From positions 62,001 through 126,000 of the forward strand of contig NC_067207.1 of assembly GCF_026262505.1 (NCBI RefSeq): a stretch of DNA of 64,000 bases, written 5' to 3'. This document shows, one piece after another, positions 25,584 through 37,208 of this stretch. The stretch comes from Trichomonas vaginalis G3. Taxonomy: Eukaryota > Parabasalia > Trichomonadida > Trichomonadidae. The notes under the pieces were generated by a model, which saw nothing but the letters and a program-made list of their open reading frames with translations, was not told the origin of the DNA and searched no databases. Positions within the stretch are counted from its first letter, which is position 1. Each line of letters opens with the position of its first letter. The translations under genes and the position numbers were made by a program.

Positions 25584-26713
25584 TTATAAATTAAATTTAA
25601 TATATTGATAACAAGATATTGTCATCGTTGAGATTGATAATATAGGTAGTAATTATGAAAAAATGTAAGAGATGGATAACAATTTTATAAGAAATTGACT
25701 TGATATTTAGAGATTCTTTTAAATCATACGACAATCATAGTTTACTATGATTCAAAATAGATTTAAATGACAAATATATTATTATTAGATATGTAAACAT
25801 GTCAGATATCTTTAATTTTAGTAAGCAAATTTAGAGATTCTTTTAAATCATACGACAATCATAGTTTACTATGATTCAAAATAGATTTAAATGACAAATA
25901 TATTATTATTAGATATGTAAACATGTCAGATATCTTTAATTTTAGTAATATTTTTTAATTTTCCTATAATAACTTCATTTAATCATCTTCAATATTCTTC
26001 TTTCTTTTTTCTATTCATTATTCATTTATTTATTCATATTTTTCTCTTGTTATCTTCTTTTGATCTTCAGATTAATCAAATCTTTTATTTTTTTCTCAGT
26101 TACTCACTTAACAATCGCCGTATATTGATATATTGTCGAAAATAACGTAAATAGCGATAAATTCTCTTTAATATCTCGCAAAGTTATGAACGTTTAGCAA
26201 TTATCGAATGTAGGTAAATCTAGCTTATACATAAACATATCATTCATTTCAAATTGAACTATTCGTATGTATTCTTTTTTTGCTTGTCACACTTGAAAGA
26301 TGTTCTTATTTTTGAAGTAGAAAATTTAAGTTGGTTGTTTTTCTTTGAAACTCTTGTAGATGCTAGATCTTTATAATATTTTGTTATGAACAATATTTTT
26401 TCGTCTTGATTTCAATATTTTCTCGATAAAAATTTGAAAATTTGATAATAATATGTGAGTTTTTCAAATCTTTTATAATACGTATCTCATACATATTGTT
26501 TTAAACATACCTTTAGGCGAAAGACATGAAGAAAAGCAATGCATAGAGATTTTGTTTCCAGTAACGGACAAAAATAATCGTGTGTCATAATATGCGCAGT
26601 TCTCAATTTTGCGCATATTTTGACAAAATTTTGAATACTTTTGCTCTCAATTTATAGAAAAATGTCAGAAAAAGTGTCATAATATGCGCAAATATGCGAC
26701 AAAAAATAATCTC
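25584..26713 (-). repeat. MULE right terminal inverted repeat
   Basis: Reverse complement of 21293-22422 with matching length and no evident gaps, including the inverted 124-bp duplication and the GCGCATAT-type subterminal motifs (about 26585-26700). Confidence 0.92.
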
Positions 26714-26721
26714 ATCATGAT
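26714..26721. repeat. MULE target-site duplication, right (ATCATGAT)
   Basis: Direct partner of 21285-21292. Confidence 0.75.
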
Positions 26722-27093
26722 GTCTTCATATCTATAAGTGTATTCTTATGAAAACACAAATAAAAGAATTTCAATGAACTCACAAAAATATACGTTTATG
26801 GAATTTCAATTTTATATATAAAACCAACATAAAACGCATTCAAAAATACATATTTAAAAGATTTTTCGAGCTTTTTCTGAAATATTGAAATTGATAGTTG
26901 GTCGTGAGAATATATGTTGGGTGACAGATATCTAAACATAATTATTTAAATAAAATTTCAAAGTAATTAGTTCTCAATTTTAATTCAAATTGCTATGATT
27001 GTTATAGTATTGATTCTATTAATATTAATTTTTTATCAAACTTTACATTTATTGAATTCGATAATGCTTTGAAAATTTTAGTATTCAGAATTT
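26722..27093. other. Intergenic DNA upstream of the second surface-type gene
   Basis: A 372-bp AT-rich stretch. No gene or repeat seen. The ATG at 27094 is preceded by ATTTTAGTATTCAGAATTT; I cannot identify a clear trichomonad initiator (TCA-type) element, though TTCAGAA lies 13 bp upstream. Confidence 0.45.
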
Positions 27094-28473
27094 ATGCTTA
27101 ATTTCTTATTATATTTATCCATTTCAAACAAATTTTCATATGATTTTGCAAACACAGAGTATACACTGCAAATGAATTATGATGGAAAACGAATTCATCA
27201 AGGAATAAAGACATTTTGGAAAATCTCCGGACAAAGTGATAGAGTTTTATCACCATCTGCAAGAGGATCTGATTTTTATCAAGGAATTATTCTTGATACA
27301 AACATTATTTTGCCAGAAAATGAAGATAAAATAATTTTAGATTATACGCTTCAGAATAATGGCACAACAGCAAAGAAAATTGATTTATATTTTAGAACTC
27401 GTCTTTACTTTGGCAATGAAGGTAAGCTTCAAATCGAACCTTTTGGGGATTATCAAGGATATCGTTATTCTAATCCTAATACAAATGAAGAAATGTATCT
27501 GATTTCAAGAGGTGGAGAATACGCAAATGCTTATTCAAATTATCATAGTCAGTATTATGAATACAATTTTTATACAAATATGGATCCAAGACGATATATT
27601 CAATTTACCAATCTTTTAATATACTGGAAAGACAAACTAATCGATGTTGATGAAGTAGTTCACTTATATGTCACTTTTACTCCGAATCTCCAAATTAAGC
27701 AATCTCCAAATGTAATAATGAATACACCAATAGAAGATACATATCCAGTTAAACATAATTTGTTACTAGAAGGCCGATGTGAAGGATATGAAAATGGCCA
27801 AACAATTGCTTTATATTATCAATATAATTGGGGACAAGTCGTCAAACTAAATGAATTTAATGTCTCAGAGGAATTGAGGACAATTGATTTTTCATTTGAA
27901 TTAATATTGGAATCATATAGAACGTCCAGGATTATCAATGTATGGGCAGTCACGAAAGATGCTATCATTACAAATTATTTTTCAAAGTTTCTTTGTACAG
28001 GAAGAAAACCAGTTTTATACATCATAACTCCTCCGAAGCAATTATATTACAAGGATAGTACAATTTATGTTGATTTTGTAGGAAATAGTGATATGTACGC
28101 ATATCTTTATTATAATGTTGATAACAAATACTATTCATCTTTTAAATATATAAATGATGGATTCAGAAATCTAACATATTTAGGATATTTTCAACGATGG
28201 GATATTTATGAGGGAAAACATAATATTACATTATACATTAAAGATGATTATCACTATTCAGAATCATTCTACTATGAATTTGATGTGATTACAAAGCCAC
28301 GGCCTTCTCTTTCATTATTAAATGGATTTCAGGGAAACAGTAGATATTACAATTATTATCAGAACATATCAATTCCGATAAGCATGAAAGGTGGAACAGT
28401 TGGTGAAAATATAACCCATTATGGTTCAGAAAGAATGAAAGAGATGTTTTCACCCCTGTATAAGAGCTTCTAA
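27094..28473 (+). CDS. Secreted or surface protein with Ig-like repeats, 3' end replaced by Maverick C
   Basis: A 459-residue frame. The N-terminus (MLNFLLYLSISNKFSYDFA) looks like a signal peptide. The rest is beta-rich; about 305-400 resembles a cell-surface Ig-like/adhesin unit (PPKQLYYKDSTIYVDF ... GKHNITLYIKDDYHYSESFYYEFDV). The last residues coincide with the junction to Maverick fragment C, so the natural C-terminus has been lost and the stop lies at or in the fragment. It resembles the gene at 2866 in style. Probably one of the large trichomonad surface-protein families; ligand unknown. Confidence 0.75.
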   Translation: MLNFLLYLSISNKFSYDFANTEYTLQMNYDGKRIHQGIKTFWKISGQSDRVLSPSARGSDFYQGIILDTNIILPENEDKIILDYTLQNNGTTAKKIDLYFRTRLYFGNEGKLQIEPFGDYQGYRYSNPNTNEEMYLISRGGEYANAYSNYHSQYYEYNFYTNMDPRRYIQFTNLLIYWKDKLIDVDEVVHLYVTFTPNLQIKQSPNVIMNTPIEDTYPVKHNLLLEGRCEGYENGQTIALYYQYNWGQVVKLNEFNVSEELRTIDFSFELILESYRTSRIINVWAVTKDAIITNYFSKFLCTGRKPVLYIITPPKQLYYKDSTIYVDFVGNSDMYAYLYYNVDNKYYSSFKYINDGFRNLTYLGYFQRWDIYEGKHNITLYIKDDYHYSESFYYEFDVITKPRPSLSLLNGFQGNSRYYNYYQNISIPISMKGGTVGENITHYGSERMKEMFSPLYKSF

Positions 28474-29277
28474 CTTTCTCATAATTTTCAATCAGTTTAT
28501 CTTTTCATAACGTAATTTTGTAAATCAGCAACTCTTACCGGGTAACCTGACAAAATACTAGATAGTACTGCCTGAAAACATAATATTTAGAATGATTTCA
28601 CACAAATGATTTAGGATAACCATACGTAACGCCTGAAATGCTAACAAATCATTTACCGGAATAATCATATTCAAAAGTGATATCAACTTCTTCATTTGCG
28701 TTCTTGAAAACTTCTGAAGGGCTCAATATATTTACCACATACTGAGTTAGTCATATTTTTGAACATTATTATATAACGAATGAACAAACTTTTTAACTTT
28801 CCTTTCTGATTTGGTTTTATATGGTTGCAAATGCGAAAGATTCACGGGCGCAATCCATTTGAAGATAACCGGCATCACCTCTTTCAGTTTCTACTTCTAA
28901 TTGTTTAAAGCTTTGATTTGATGATTTGTAACCAACGAATAAACGCATGCATTTAAAAGCGGCATCACATGTGAAAGCTTTATTTTAAAACTAAGAGTTG
29001 CTTTTAACTTTGCGTTTAATATATGTGTCACCTACTTGGTTCACATCAATGAGCNNNNNNNNNNNNNNNNNNNNNNNNNAATGGCTGGATTTGTAATTCT
29101 TAAATGAGTTTGTTTATCATCAAAATATGGAGCATCAGAGTCATAGCATGAACTTTCAAGTTCTCTATAATATCTTCTACCGTCATTCTTTGCGAATATT
29201 TCATTTATCTTTTCGAATGAATGAAACACATTTCCATTAATCGGTTTAGTGTTTGGCACCAAATAGTTAGTCGTCAT
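28474..29277 (-). pseudogene. Major capsid protein remnant in fragment C
   Basis: Corresponds to the N-terminal portion of the capsid gene of copy A (18480-19299 region). Broken, and interrupted by the assembly gap. Confidence 0.8.
29055..29079. other. Assembly gap (25 N)
   Basis: Twenty-five unresolved bases. The true size may differ; it marks a contig or read join inside repeat DNA. Confidence 0.98.
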
Positions 29278-29346
29278 TTATTAATAAATAAAAAATCAAA
29301 ATTAAAAGATGAAAATGAATTTTTAATTTTAATGAAATAATCAACT

Positions 29347-29561
29347 ATGGCTGCAGGTATATTTAAGAAACTGTGGGATAAAGTAAAAAGAGGAGCGCAT
29401 AAAGTTTGGGAAACATTGAAGAAGGGAGCAAATTGGATATTTAAGAATAAAGAAGCAATTAGTGACGTTGCTGAATCAATAACACCAAAAGCTGCCCAAT
29501 AAGAGAAATTTTAAATAAAGGAGAAAAAGTTTATCAAAGACTTCAACCGATACTAAGATAA
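29347..29561 (+). pseudogene. Amphipathic MAAG-type protein 1, copy C (broken)
   Basis: Relative of 19369-19581 with substitutions and breaks. The start MAAGIFKKLWDKVKRGAHKV is kept. Confidence 0.6.
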
Positions 29562-29576
29562 AAATAATTTATTTTT

Positions 29577-29813
29577 CCACTATCTACCTCCTATTTTATT
29601 AAGTATTCCTTCAGCAATTCCACAACTGTGTTACCTGCTTGTGCTCCCATCGCCGGATTACCTGCTTTAGTACCTAATACTCACCTATGATAGTTCCTGC
29701 CGTTTTCGCTACTGGTGCCAAAAAGTTTGCTACAGGTTTAATAATCTTTTTATAAACCCAACCCGCAGCTTTCTTAATTCCATCCCATAATTTTTTAAAA
29801 GAATCCTGCCGCC
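29577..29813 (-). pseudogene. Amphipathic MAAG-type protein 2, copy C (broken)
   Basis: Relative of 19606-19842, convergent with the previous one as in copy A. Broken. Confidence 0.55.
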
Positions 29814-29879
29814 ATTTCTGATTTAATATTAATAAAAAAATATATTTATCACTTTATTCTAATTTTTATTTAATGATAA

Positions 29880-30239
29880 ATGAAACCGATTTTAAAAATA
29901 AATGAAACAGAGGAGGAAGAAATAAGTGAAAATGTTCAACAAAAAATAAACGTTGTTAAACCAATTACTGAAATAAAAATTTTTTCATCTGTTGAAGAAT
30001 TTAATGACTATTATGCTAATAATAAAAAATTATTTGAAGAATTGACAACATGTAAATTGAATAAAATGTTTAAAGTTGATGGATTCAAAATTTCAAAAAT
30101 AAAAGGGGATTAGTTTGAAATCTATTCCTCAATAAAGAGTCACCTCATTAATGAAAATAGATGATTTAACAAAAAGAATAGAAGAGATTGAAGAAAGAAT
30201 GAAACAAATAATTGATTTCATAAATTCAAATAATCATTA
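29880..30239 (+). pseudogene. Coiled-coil protein, copy C (broken)
   Basis: Relative of 19910-20317. It lacks the GC-rich insertion P5, going straight from the LNKMFKV box into DGFKISKIKG, and thus represents the empty site. Broken. Confidence 0.65.
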
Positions 30240-30565
30240 GTTTCTTAAAGTTCAATGTTGATTCTAAGACATGAATTTTTAAAGTTTATTTTTCATTCAT
30301 GAAAATAATTATTTCTAATTTCTTTTACTCGTTTATGAGGTCTTTGATTATGACTCCATTGATTCCATTCAGGATTTAAACAATGTTTAATTAATCGTGG
30401 AATATCTGACATCATCTATATATAGCTTCTTTTATAAAAGATGAAATAAATTATTTTAAAATTAATATGTTAATTTTTTAATGCGTTTAGTATGGGCTGA
30501 GTGTAAGACCTCACGAATGAAAAAAGAAATAAAAAAAGTCACACAACCCTTCCACATATACTACT

Positions 30566-30592
30566 ATCAGTATTGAGAAGAAGTAACAGCTG
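30566..30592. other. Junction between fragment C and satellite
   Basis: A short unique-looking stretch (ATCAGTATTGAGAAGAAGTAAC...) leading into a first, diverged satellite unit. Confidence 0.5.
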
Positions 30593-33500
30593 ACACTTGG
30601 TAGACAACTTCTTTATGTCTAGAAAATTCTATCTTGCCTTTTATTTTTTTCTCGCTGTGAAACGTATTCGGTCTTTTTTTTAAAAATTAATTTTTTGTTA
30701 GAGATAAGAGCTAAAACTCGGTAAACAACTTCTTTATGTCTAGAAAATTCTATCTTGCCTTTTATTTTTTTCTCGCTGTGAAACGTATTCGGTCATTTTT
30801 TTAAAAATTAATTTTTTGTTAGAGATAAGAGCTAAAACTCGGTAAACAACTTCTTTATGTCTAGAAAATTCTATCTTGCCTTTTATTTTTTTCTCGCTGT
30901 GAAACGTATTCGGTCATTTTTTTAAAAATTAATTTTTTGTTAGAGATAGAGCTAAAACTCGGTAAACAACTTCTTTATGTCTAGAAAATTCTATCTTGCC
31001 TTTTATTTTTTTCGCTGTGAAACGTATTCGGTCATTTTTTAAAAAATTAATTTTTTGTTAGAGATAAGAGCTAAAACTCGGTAAACAACTTCTTTATGTC
31101 TAGAAAATTCTATCTTGCCTTTTATTTTTTTTCTCGCTGTGAAACGTATTCGGTCATTTTTTTAAAAAATTAATTTTTTGTTAGAGATAAGAGCTAAAAC
31201 TCGGTAAACAACTTCTTTATGTCTAGAAAATTCTATCTTGCCTTTTATTTTTTTCTCGCTGTGAAACGTATTCGGTCATTTTTTAAAAAATTAATTTTTT
31301 GTTAGAGATAAGAGCTAAAACTCGGTAAACAACTTCTTTATGTCTAGAAAATTCTATCTTGCCTTTTATTTTTTTCTCGCTGTGAAACGTATTCGGTCAT
31401 TTTTTAAAAAATTAATTTTTTGTTAGAGATAAGAGCTAAAACTCGGTAAACAACTTCTTTATGTCTAGAAAATTCTATCTTGCCTTTTATTTTTTTCTCG
31501 CTGTGAAACGTATTCGGTCATTTTTTTAAAAAATTAATTTTTTTGTTAGAGATAAGAGCTAAAACTCGGTAAACAACTTCTTTATGTCTAGAAAATTCTA
31601 TCTTGCCTTTTATTTTTTTCTCGCTGTGAAACGTATTCGGTCATTTTTTTAAAAATTAATTTTTTGTTAGAGATAAGAGCTAAAACTCGGTAAACAACTT
31701 CTTTATGTCTAAAAAATTCTATCTGCCTTTTATTTTTTTCTCGCTGTGAAACGTATTCGGTCATTTTTTTAAAAATTAATTTTTTGTTAGAGATAAGAGC
31801 TAAAACTCGGTAAACAACTTCTTTATGTCTAGAAAATTCTATCTTGCCTTTTATTTTTTTCTCGCTGTGAAACGTATTCGGTCATTTTTTTAAAAATTAA
31901 TTTTTTGTTAGAGATAAGAGCTAAAACTCGGTAAACAACTTCTTTATGTCTAGAAAATTCTATCTTGCCTTTTATTTTTTCTCGCTGTGAAACGTATTCG
32001 GTCATTTTTTTAAAATTAATTTTTTGTTAGAGATAAGAGCTAAAACTCGGTAAACAACTTCTTTATGTCTAGAAAATTCTATCTTGCCTTTTTATTTTTT
32101 TCTCGCTGTGAAACGTATTCGGTCATTTTTTTAAAAATTAATTTTTTGTTAGAGATAAGAGCTAAAACTCGGTAAACAACTTCTTTATGTCTAGAAAATT
32201 CTATCTTGCCTTTTATTTTTTTCTCGCTGTGAAACGTATTCGGTCATTTTTTTAAAAAATTAATTTTTTTGTTAGAGATAAGAGCTAAAACTCGGTAAAC
32301 AACTTCTTTATGTCTAGAAAATTCTATCTTGCCTTTTATTTTTTTCTCGCTGTGAAACGTATTCGGTCATTTTTTAAAAATTAATTTTTTGTTAGAGATA
32401 AGAGCTAAAACTCGGTAAACAACTTCTTTATGTCTAGAAAATTCTATCTTGCCTTTTATTTTTTTCTCGCTGTGAAACGTATTCGGTCATTTTTTAAAAA
32501 TTAATTTTTTTTAGAGATAAGAGCTAAAACTCGGTAAACAACTTCTTTATGTCTAGAAAATTCTATCTTGCCTTTTATTTTTTTCTCGCTGTGAAACGTA
32601 TTCGGTCATTTTTTTAAAAATTAATTTTTTGTTAGAGATAAGAGCTAAAACTCGGTAAACAACTTCTTTATGTCTAGAAAATTCTATCTTGCCTTTTATT
32701 TTTTTCTCGCTGTGAAACGTATTCGGTCATTTTTTTAAAAATTAATTTTTTGTTAGAGATAAGAGCTAAAACTCGGTAAACAACTTCTTTATGTCTAGAA
32801 AATTCTATCTTGCCTTTTATTTTTTTCTCGCTGTGAAACGTATTCGGTCATTTTTTTAAAAATTAATTTTTTGTTAGAGATAAGAGCTAAAACTCGGTAA
32901 ACAACTTCTTTATGTCTAGAAAATTCTATCTTGCCTTTTATTTTTTTCTCGCTGTGAAACGTATTCGGTCATTTTTTAAAAAATTAATTTTTTTGTTAGA
33001 GATAAGAGCTAAAACTCGGTAAACGACTTCTTTATGTCTAGAAAATTCTATCTTGCCTTTTATTTTTTTCTCGCTGTGAAACGTATTCGGTCATTTTTTT
33101 AAAAATTAATTTTTTGTTAGAGATAAGAGCTAAAACTCGGTAAACAACTTCTTTATGTCTAGAAAATTCTATCTTGCCTTTTATTTTTTTCTCGCTGTGA
33201 AACGTATTCGGTCATTTTTTTTAAAAATTAATTTTTTGTTAGAGATAAGAGCTAAAACTCGGTAAACAACTTCTTTATGTCTAGAAAATTCTATCTTGCC
33301 TTTTATTTTTTTCTCGCTGTGAAACGTATTCGGTCATTTTTTTAAAAATTAATTTTTTGTTAGAGATAAGAGCTAAAACTCGGTAAACAACTTCTTTATG
33401 TCTAGAAAATTCTATCTTGCCTTTTATTTTTTTCTCGCTGTGAAACGTATTCGGTCATTTTTTTAAAAAATTAATTTTTGTTAGAGATAAGAGCTAAAAC

Positions 33501-35758
33501 TCGGTAAACAACTTCTTTATGTCTAGAAAATTCTATCTTGCCTTTTATTTTTTTCTCGCTGTGAAACGTATTCGGTCATTTTTTTAAAAAATTAATTTTT
33601 TGTTAGAGATAAGAGCTAAAACTCGGTAAACAACTTCTTTATGTCTAGAAAATTCTATCTTGCCTTTTATTTTTTTCTCGCTGTGAAACGTATTCGGTCA
33701 TTTTTTAAAAAATTAATTTTTTGTTAGAGATAAGAGCTAAAACTCGGTAAACAACTTCTTTATGTCTAGAAAATTCTATCTTGCCTTTTATTTTTTTCTC
33801 GCTGTGAAACGTATTCGGTCATTTTTTAAAAAATTAATTTTTTGTTAGAGATAAGAGCTAAAACTCGGTAAACAACTTCTTTATGTCTAGAAAATTCTAT
33901 CTTGCCTTTTATTTTTTTCTCGCTGTGAAACGTATTCGGTCATTTTTTAAAAAAATTAATTTTTTGTTAGAGATAAGAGCTAAAACTCGGTAAACAACTT
34001 CTTTATGTCTAGAAAATTCTATCTTGCCTTTTATTTTTTTCTCGCTGTGAAACGTATTCGGTCATTTTTTAAAAAATTAATTTTTTGTTAGAGATAAGAG
34101 CTAAAACTCGGTAAACAACTTCTTTATGTCTAGAAAATTCTATCTTGCCTTTTATTTTTTTCTCGCTGTGAAACGTATTCGGTCATTTTTTTAAAAATTA
34201 ATTTTTTGTTAGAGATAAGAGCTAAAACTCGGTAAACAACTTCTTTATGTCTAGAAAATTCTATCTTGCCTTTTATTTTTTTCTCGCTGTGAAACGTATT
34301 CGGTCATTTTTTTAAAAATTAATTTTTTGTTAGAGATAAGAGCTAAAACTCGGTAAACAACTTCTTTATGTCTAGAAAATTCTATCTTGCCTTTTATTTT
34401 TTTCTCGCTGTGAAACGTATTCGGTCATTTTTTAAAAAATTAATTTTTTGTTAGAGATAAGAGCTAAAACTCGGTAAACAACTTCTTTATGTCTAGAAAA
34501 TTCTATCTTGCCTTTTATTTTTTTCTCGCTGTGAAACGTATTCGGTCATTTTTTTAAAAATTAATTTTTTGTTAGAGATAAGAGCTAAAACTCGGTAAAC
34601 AACTTCTTTATGTCTAGAAAATTCTATCTTGCCTTTTATTTTTTTCTCGCTGTGAAACGTATTCGGTCATTTTTTTAAAAAATTAATTTTTTGTTAGAGA
34701 TAAGAGCTAAAACTCGGTAAACAACTTCTTTATGTCTAGAAAATTCTATCTTGCCTTTTATTTTTTTCTCGCTGTGAAACGTATTCGGTCATTTTTTTAA
34801 AAAATTAATTTTTTGTTAGAGATAAGAGCTAAAACTCGGTAAACGACTTCTTTATGTCTAGAAAATTCTATCTTGCCTTTTATTTTTTTCTCGCTGTGAA
34901 ACGTATTCGGTCATTTTTTTAAAAAATTAATTTTTTGTTAGAGATAAGAGCTAAAACTCGGTAAACAACTTCTTTATGTCTAGAAAATTCTATCTTGCCT
35001 TTTATTTTTTTCTCGCTGTGAAACGTATTCGGTCATTTTTTAAAAAATTAATTTTTTGTTAGAGATAAGAGCTAAAACTCGGTAAACAACTTCTTTATGT
35101 CTAGAAAATTCTATCTTGCCTTTTATTTTTTTCTCGCTGTGAAACGTATTCGGTCATTTTTTAAAAAATTAATTTTTTGTTAGAGATAAGAGCTAAAACT
35201 CGGTAAACAACTTCTTTATGTCTAGAAAATTCTATCTTGCCTTTTATTTTTTTCTCGCTGTGAAACGTATTCGGTCATTTTTTAAAAAATTAATTTTTTG
35301 TTAGAGATAAGAGCTAAAACTCGGTAAACAACTTCTTTATGTCTAGAAAATTCTATCTTGCCTTTTATTTTTTTCTCGCTGTGAAACGTATTCGGTCATT
35401 TTTTAAAAAATTAATTTTTTGTTAGAGATAAGAGCTAAAACTCGGTAAACAACTTCTTTATGTCTAGAAAATTCTATCTTGCCTTTTATTTTTTTCTCGC
35501 TGTGAAACGTATTCGGTCATTTTTTAAAAAATTAATTTTTTGTTAGAGATAAGAGCTAAAACTCGGTAAACAACTTCTTTATGTCTAGAAAATTCTATCT
35601 TGCCTTTTATTTTTTTCTCGCTGTGAAACGTATTCGGTCATTTTTTTAAAAATTAATTTTTTGTTAGAGATAAGAGCTAAAACTCGGTAAACAACTTCTT
35701 TATGTCTAGAAAATTCTATCTTGCCTTTTATTTTTTTCTCGCTGTGAAACGTATTCGG
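30593..35758 (+). repeat. 121-bp satellite array, about 43 units
   Basis: Head-to-tail units of about 121 bp (range roughly 119-123) containing CTCGGTAAACAACTTC, TTCTATCTTGCC, CTCGCTGTGAAACG and TTTTTTGTTAGAGATAAGAG. Units are almost identical; differences are mostly in A/T homopolymer lengths, partly perhaps sequencing noise. The first unit (about 30590-30710) is diverged, as expected at an array edge. The right edge is cut within a unit, after GTATTCGG, by the left end of Maverick B. No coding content; the small frames in it are chance. Confidence 0.95.
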
Positions 35759-36032
35759 AGTAGTATATGTTGAAGGGTTTTGTGACTTTTTTTGTAAACG
35801 TAAGAATTCATACATTTTTGAGCGATTTTGTATCATTTTTTTTTACATATGAAGTAAAAAATGTATGATTTTTACGGTTTTTATTCTTACGTTTTTGAAT
35901 AAATCAAGATTTAAAAATTTTCAGAATCGTAAGAAATTTTCACTAAACCCATACATAATGAAATAAAAAAAATAAAAAAATAAACTTTAAAAATTCATGT
36001 CTTACATTTATGAAAATTTATTTTTATTTTGT
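35759..36032 (+). repeat. Terminal repeat type T2 (left end of copy B)
   Basis: Inverse match of the right end of copy A (20831-21120). Starts AGTAGTATATGTTGAAGGG. Confidence 0.85.
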
Positions 36033-37145
36033 ATGAAAATGAGTGTCAAGACTAACGACGTTAAAAAATTGGGATTCACAAACGAGGAAATAAAGGATAT
36101 ATTAGAGGAGGCGAGTTATGAAGTTAATAAATATTATTTAAGAAATTGTCAAAAATTCGCGGAGTTATTAAATGATTTAGATTATGATGGAAAAATGAAT
36201 AAAGATGATGTTATAAATTTCTTATATCCCACATCTGAAGAAGAAAAACCTAAAGAACCTGATGTTTTCCCTGAATATTATGAAGAACGGATTAAAGATG
36301 ATGAATATGATGAAATTGAAAGACTGGAAAAAATAAGAGATGAAATAGATGAAAAAATTAAGGAATTAAGAGAAGTTGAAAAATATAATGAGAATGAAGT
36401 AGAGGGTTTAATGAATATCCCAGCTTCAGAATCAGAAGTTCAAAAATCTCATGAAGAAAGATATAAAAATTACTTTTTGGAATCTACTAAAAATTTATTA
36501 GATGGTGAAATAGATGAAACACTTTCAGAAGAAGGCACAAAATTTATTCATAAACATAAGTTACAATTTATTGACGATGGAGATTATCCATGTATATTAC
36601 TTTCACCTCCTCTTGATTCTGAAAAATTCAAAAAAGCACTGAAAAATGTAACATATGCAACAAATACGATTAAGAAAGAAGACCATGATATTTACACAAA
36701 TTATTATTTAAATAAATGTGCAGGTGTTGATAAAGTTTTTGATTTGTTAGATAAAATATCAAAAGAAACAATTGGTACATATAAAATTTTATGCGATTGT
36801 GGTTTCATTATTGAAGATACTAATAATGTTTCATATGAAAGAACAGCACCGAAGGAAGACGAAGTTGAAAGGTCTATACCATTCGTTATTAAGAATATAA
36901 AAGATATGAAAACTTATAAACATTATATTTATTCATTTATTTCAGAAAAAATGGAAGCAACCCATAAAACATCATCTCATCATTTTATAGCTATTCATAC
37001 ATTCCTTTTCAAAGTTGTGAAATTAAATAAGACAGGAATTAGATTTAATGTATCAGGGTACGCATTCTTGAGTAAATTAAAATGTATTCGTCACGTCGCA
37101 GATGATAAAAATTTATGTGTTCTTAATTCATTTTATGGACTTTAG
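36033..37145 (+). CDS. Maverick hypothetical protein (copy B, open)
   Basis: Open frame of about 370 residues from MKMSVKTNDVKKLG (36033; the second ATG at 36039 is also possible). An in-frame start further left, inside the terminal repeat, is unlikely because copy A does not keep it. The N-terminal 70 residues form an acidic helical region with a DYDGKMNKDD loop recalling an EF-hand turn; a charged coiled coil follows (about 85-120), then a mixed C-terminal domain with CDCGF and SSHHF patches. No family recognised. First gene of the rightward arm, directly before the polymerase. Confidence 0.7.
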   Translation: MKMSVKTNDVKKLGFTNEEIKDILEEASYEVNKYYLRNCQKFAELLNDLDYDGKMNKDDVINFLYPTSEEEKPKEPDVFPEYYEERIKDDEYDEIERLEKIRDEIDEKIKELREVEKYNENEVEGLMNIPASESEVQKSHEERYKNYFLESTKNLLDGEIDETLSEEGTKFIHKHKLQFIDDGDYPCILLSPPLDSEKFKKALKNVTYATNTIKKEDHDIYTNYYLNKCAGVDKVFDLLDKISKETIGTYKILCDCGFIIEDTNNVSYERTAPKEDEVERSIPFVIKNIKDMKTYKHYIYSFISEKMEATHKTSSHHFIAIHTFLFKVVKLNKTGIRFNVSGYAFLSKLKCIRHVADDKNLCVLNSFYGL

Positions 37146-37208
37146 CCCTGGACTTTAAAAAAAATAAACTTTATTTTTATTTATTTTTTAATTTTTATTC
37201 TTACATAA

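Larger units (their letters stand above)
21293..26713 (-). mobile_element. Mutator-like (MULE) DNA transposon with 1.13-kb terminal inverted repeats
   Basis: A 5421-bp element bounded by inverted repeats of exactly equal length (1130 bp each) with GAGATTATTTTTTGTCGC at the tips and an 8-bp target duplication outside. The interior carries minus-strand open frames: an N-terminal ubiquitin-like/UBA region, a zinc-binding plus MULE catalytic core, and a C-terminal part bearing the last catalytic acid. The near-identity of the two long repeats implies a recent insertion. The coding region has two reading-frame interruptions, so this copy may be non-autonomous unless they are sequencing artefacts. 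Confidence 0.93.
28474..30565 (+). mobile_element. Maverick/Polinton fragment C (decayed)
   Basis: The right-hand 2.1 kb of a third Maverick: part of the major capsid gene, both MAAGFFKKLW-type genes, the coiled-coil gene and a terminal repeat ending CATATACTACT at 30565. Everything to the left of the capsid gene is missing, as is the hypothetical gene that A and B carry at their right ends. It differs from A and B by many scattered substitutions and has more than ten breaks, so it is the oldest of the three. Its terminal sequence (T3) differs from T1 and T2 inside the outer 40 bp. Confidence 0.88.

Noticed and set aside
30593-35758. CRISPR array
   Set aside because: Units are identical throughout with no unique spacers; this is a satellite in a eukaryote.
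21121-35758. Inner Maverick ends forming their own target duplication
   Set aside because: TTGAAT after copy A and ATTCGG before copy B do not match.
35585-35836. Minus-strand frame at the satellite/Maverick B border
   Set aside because: Runs from terminal repeat into satellite; chance frame.
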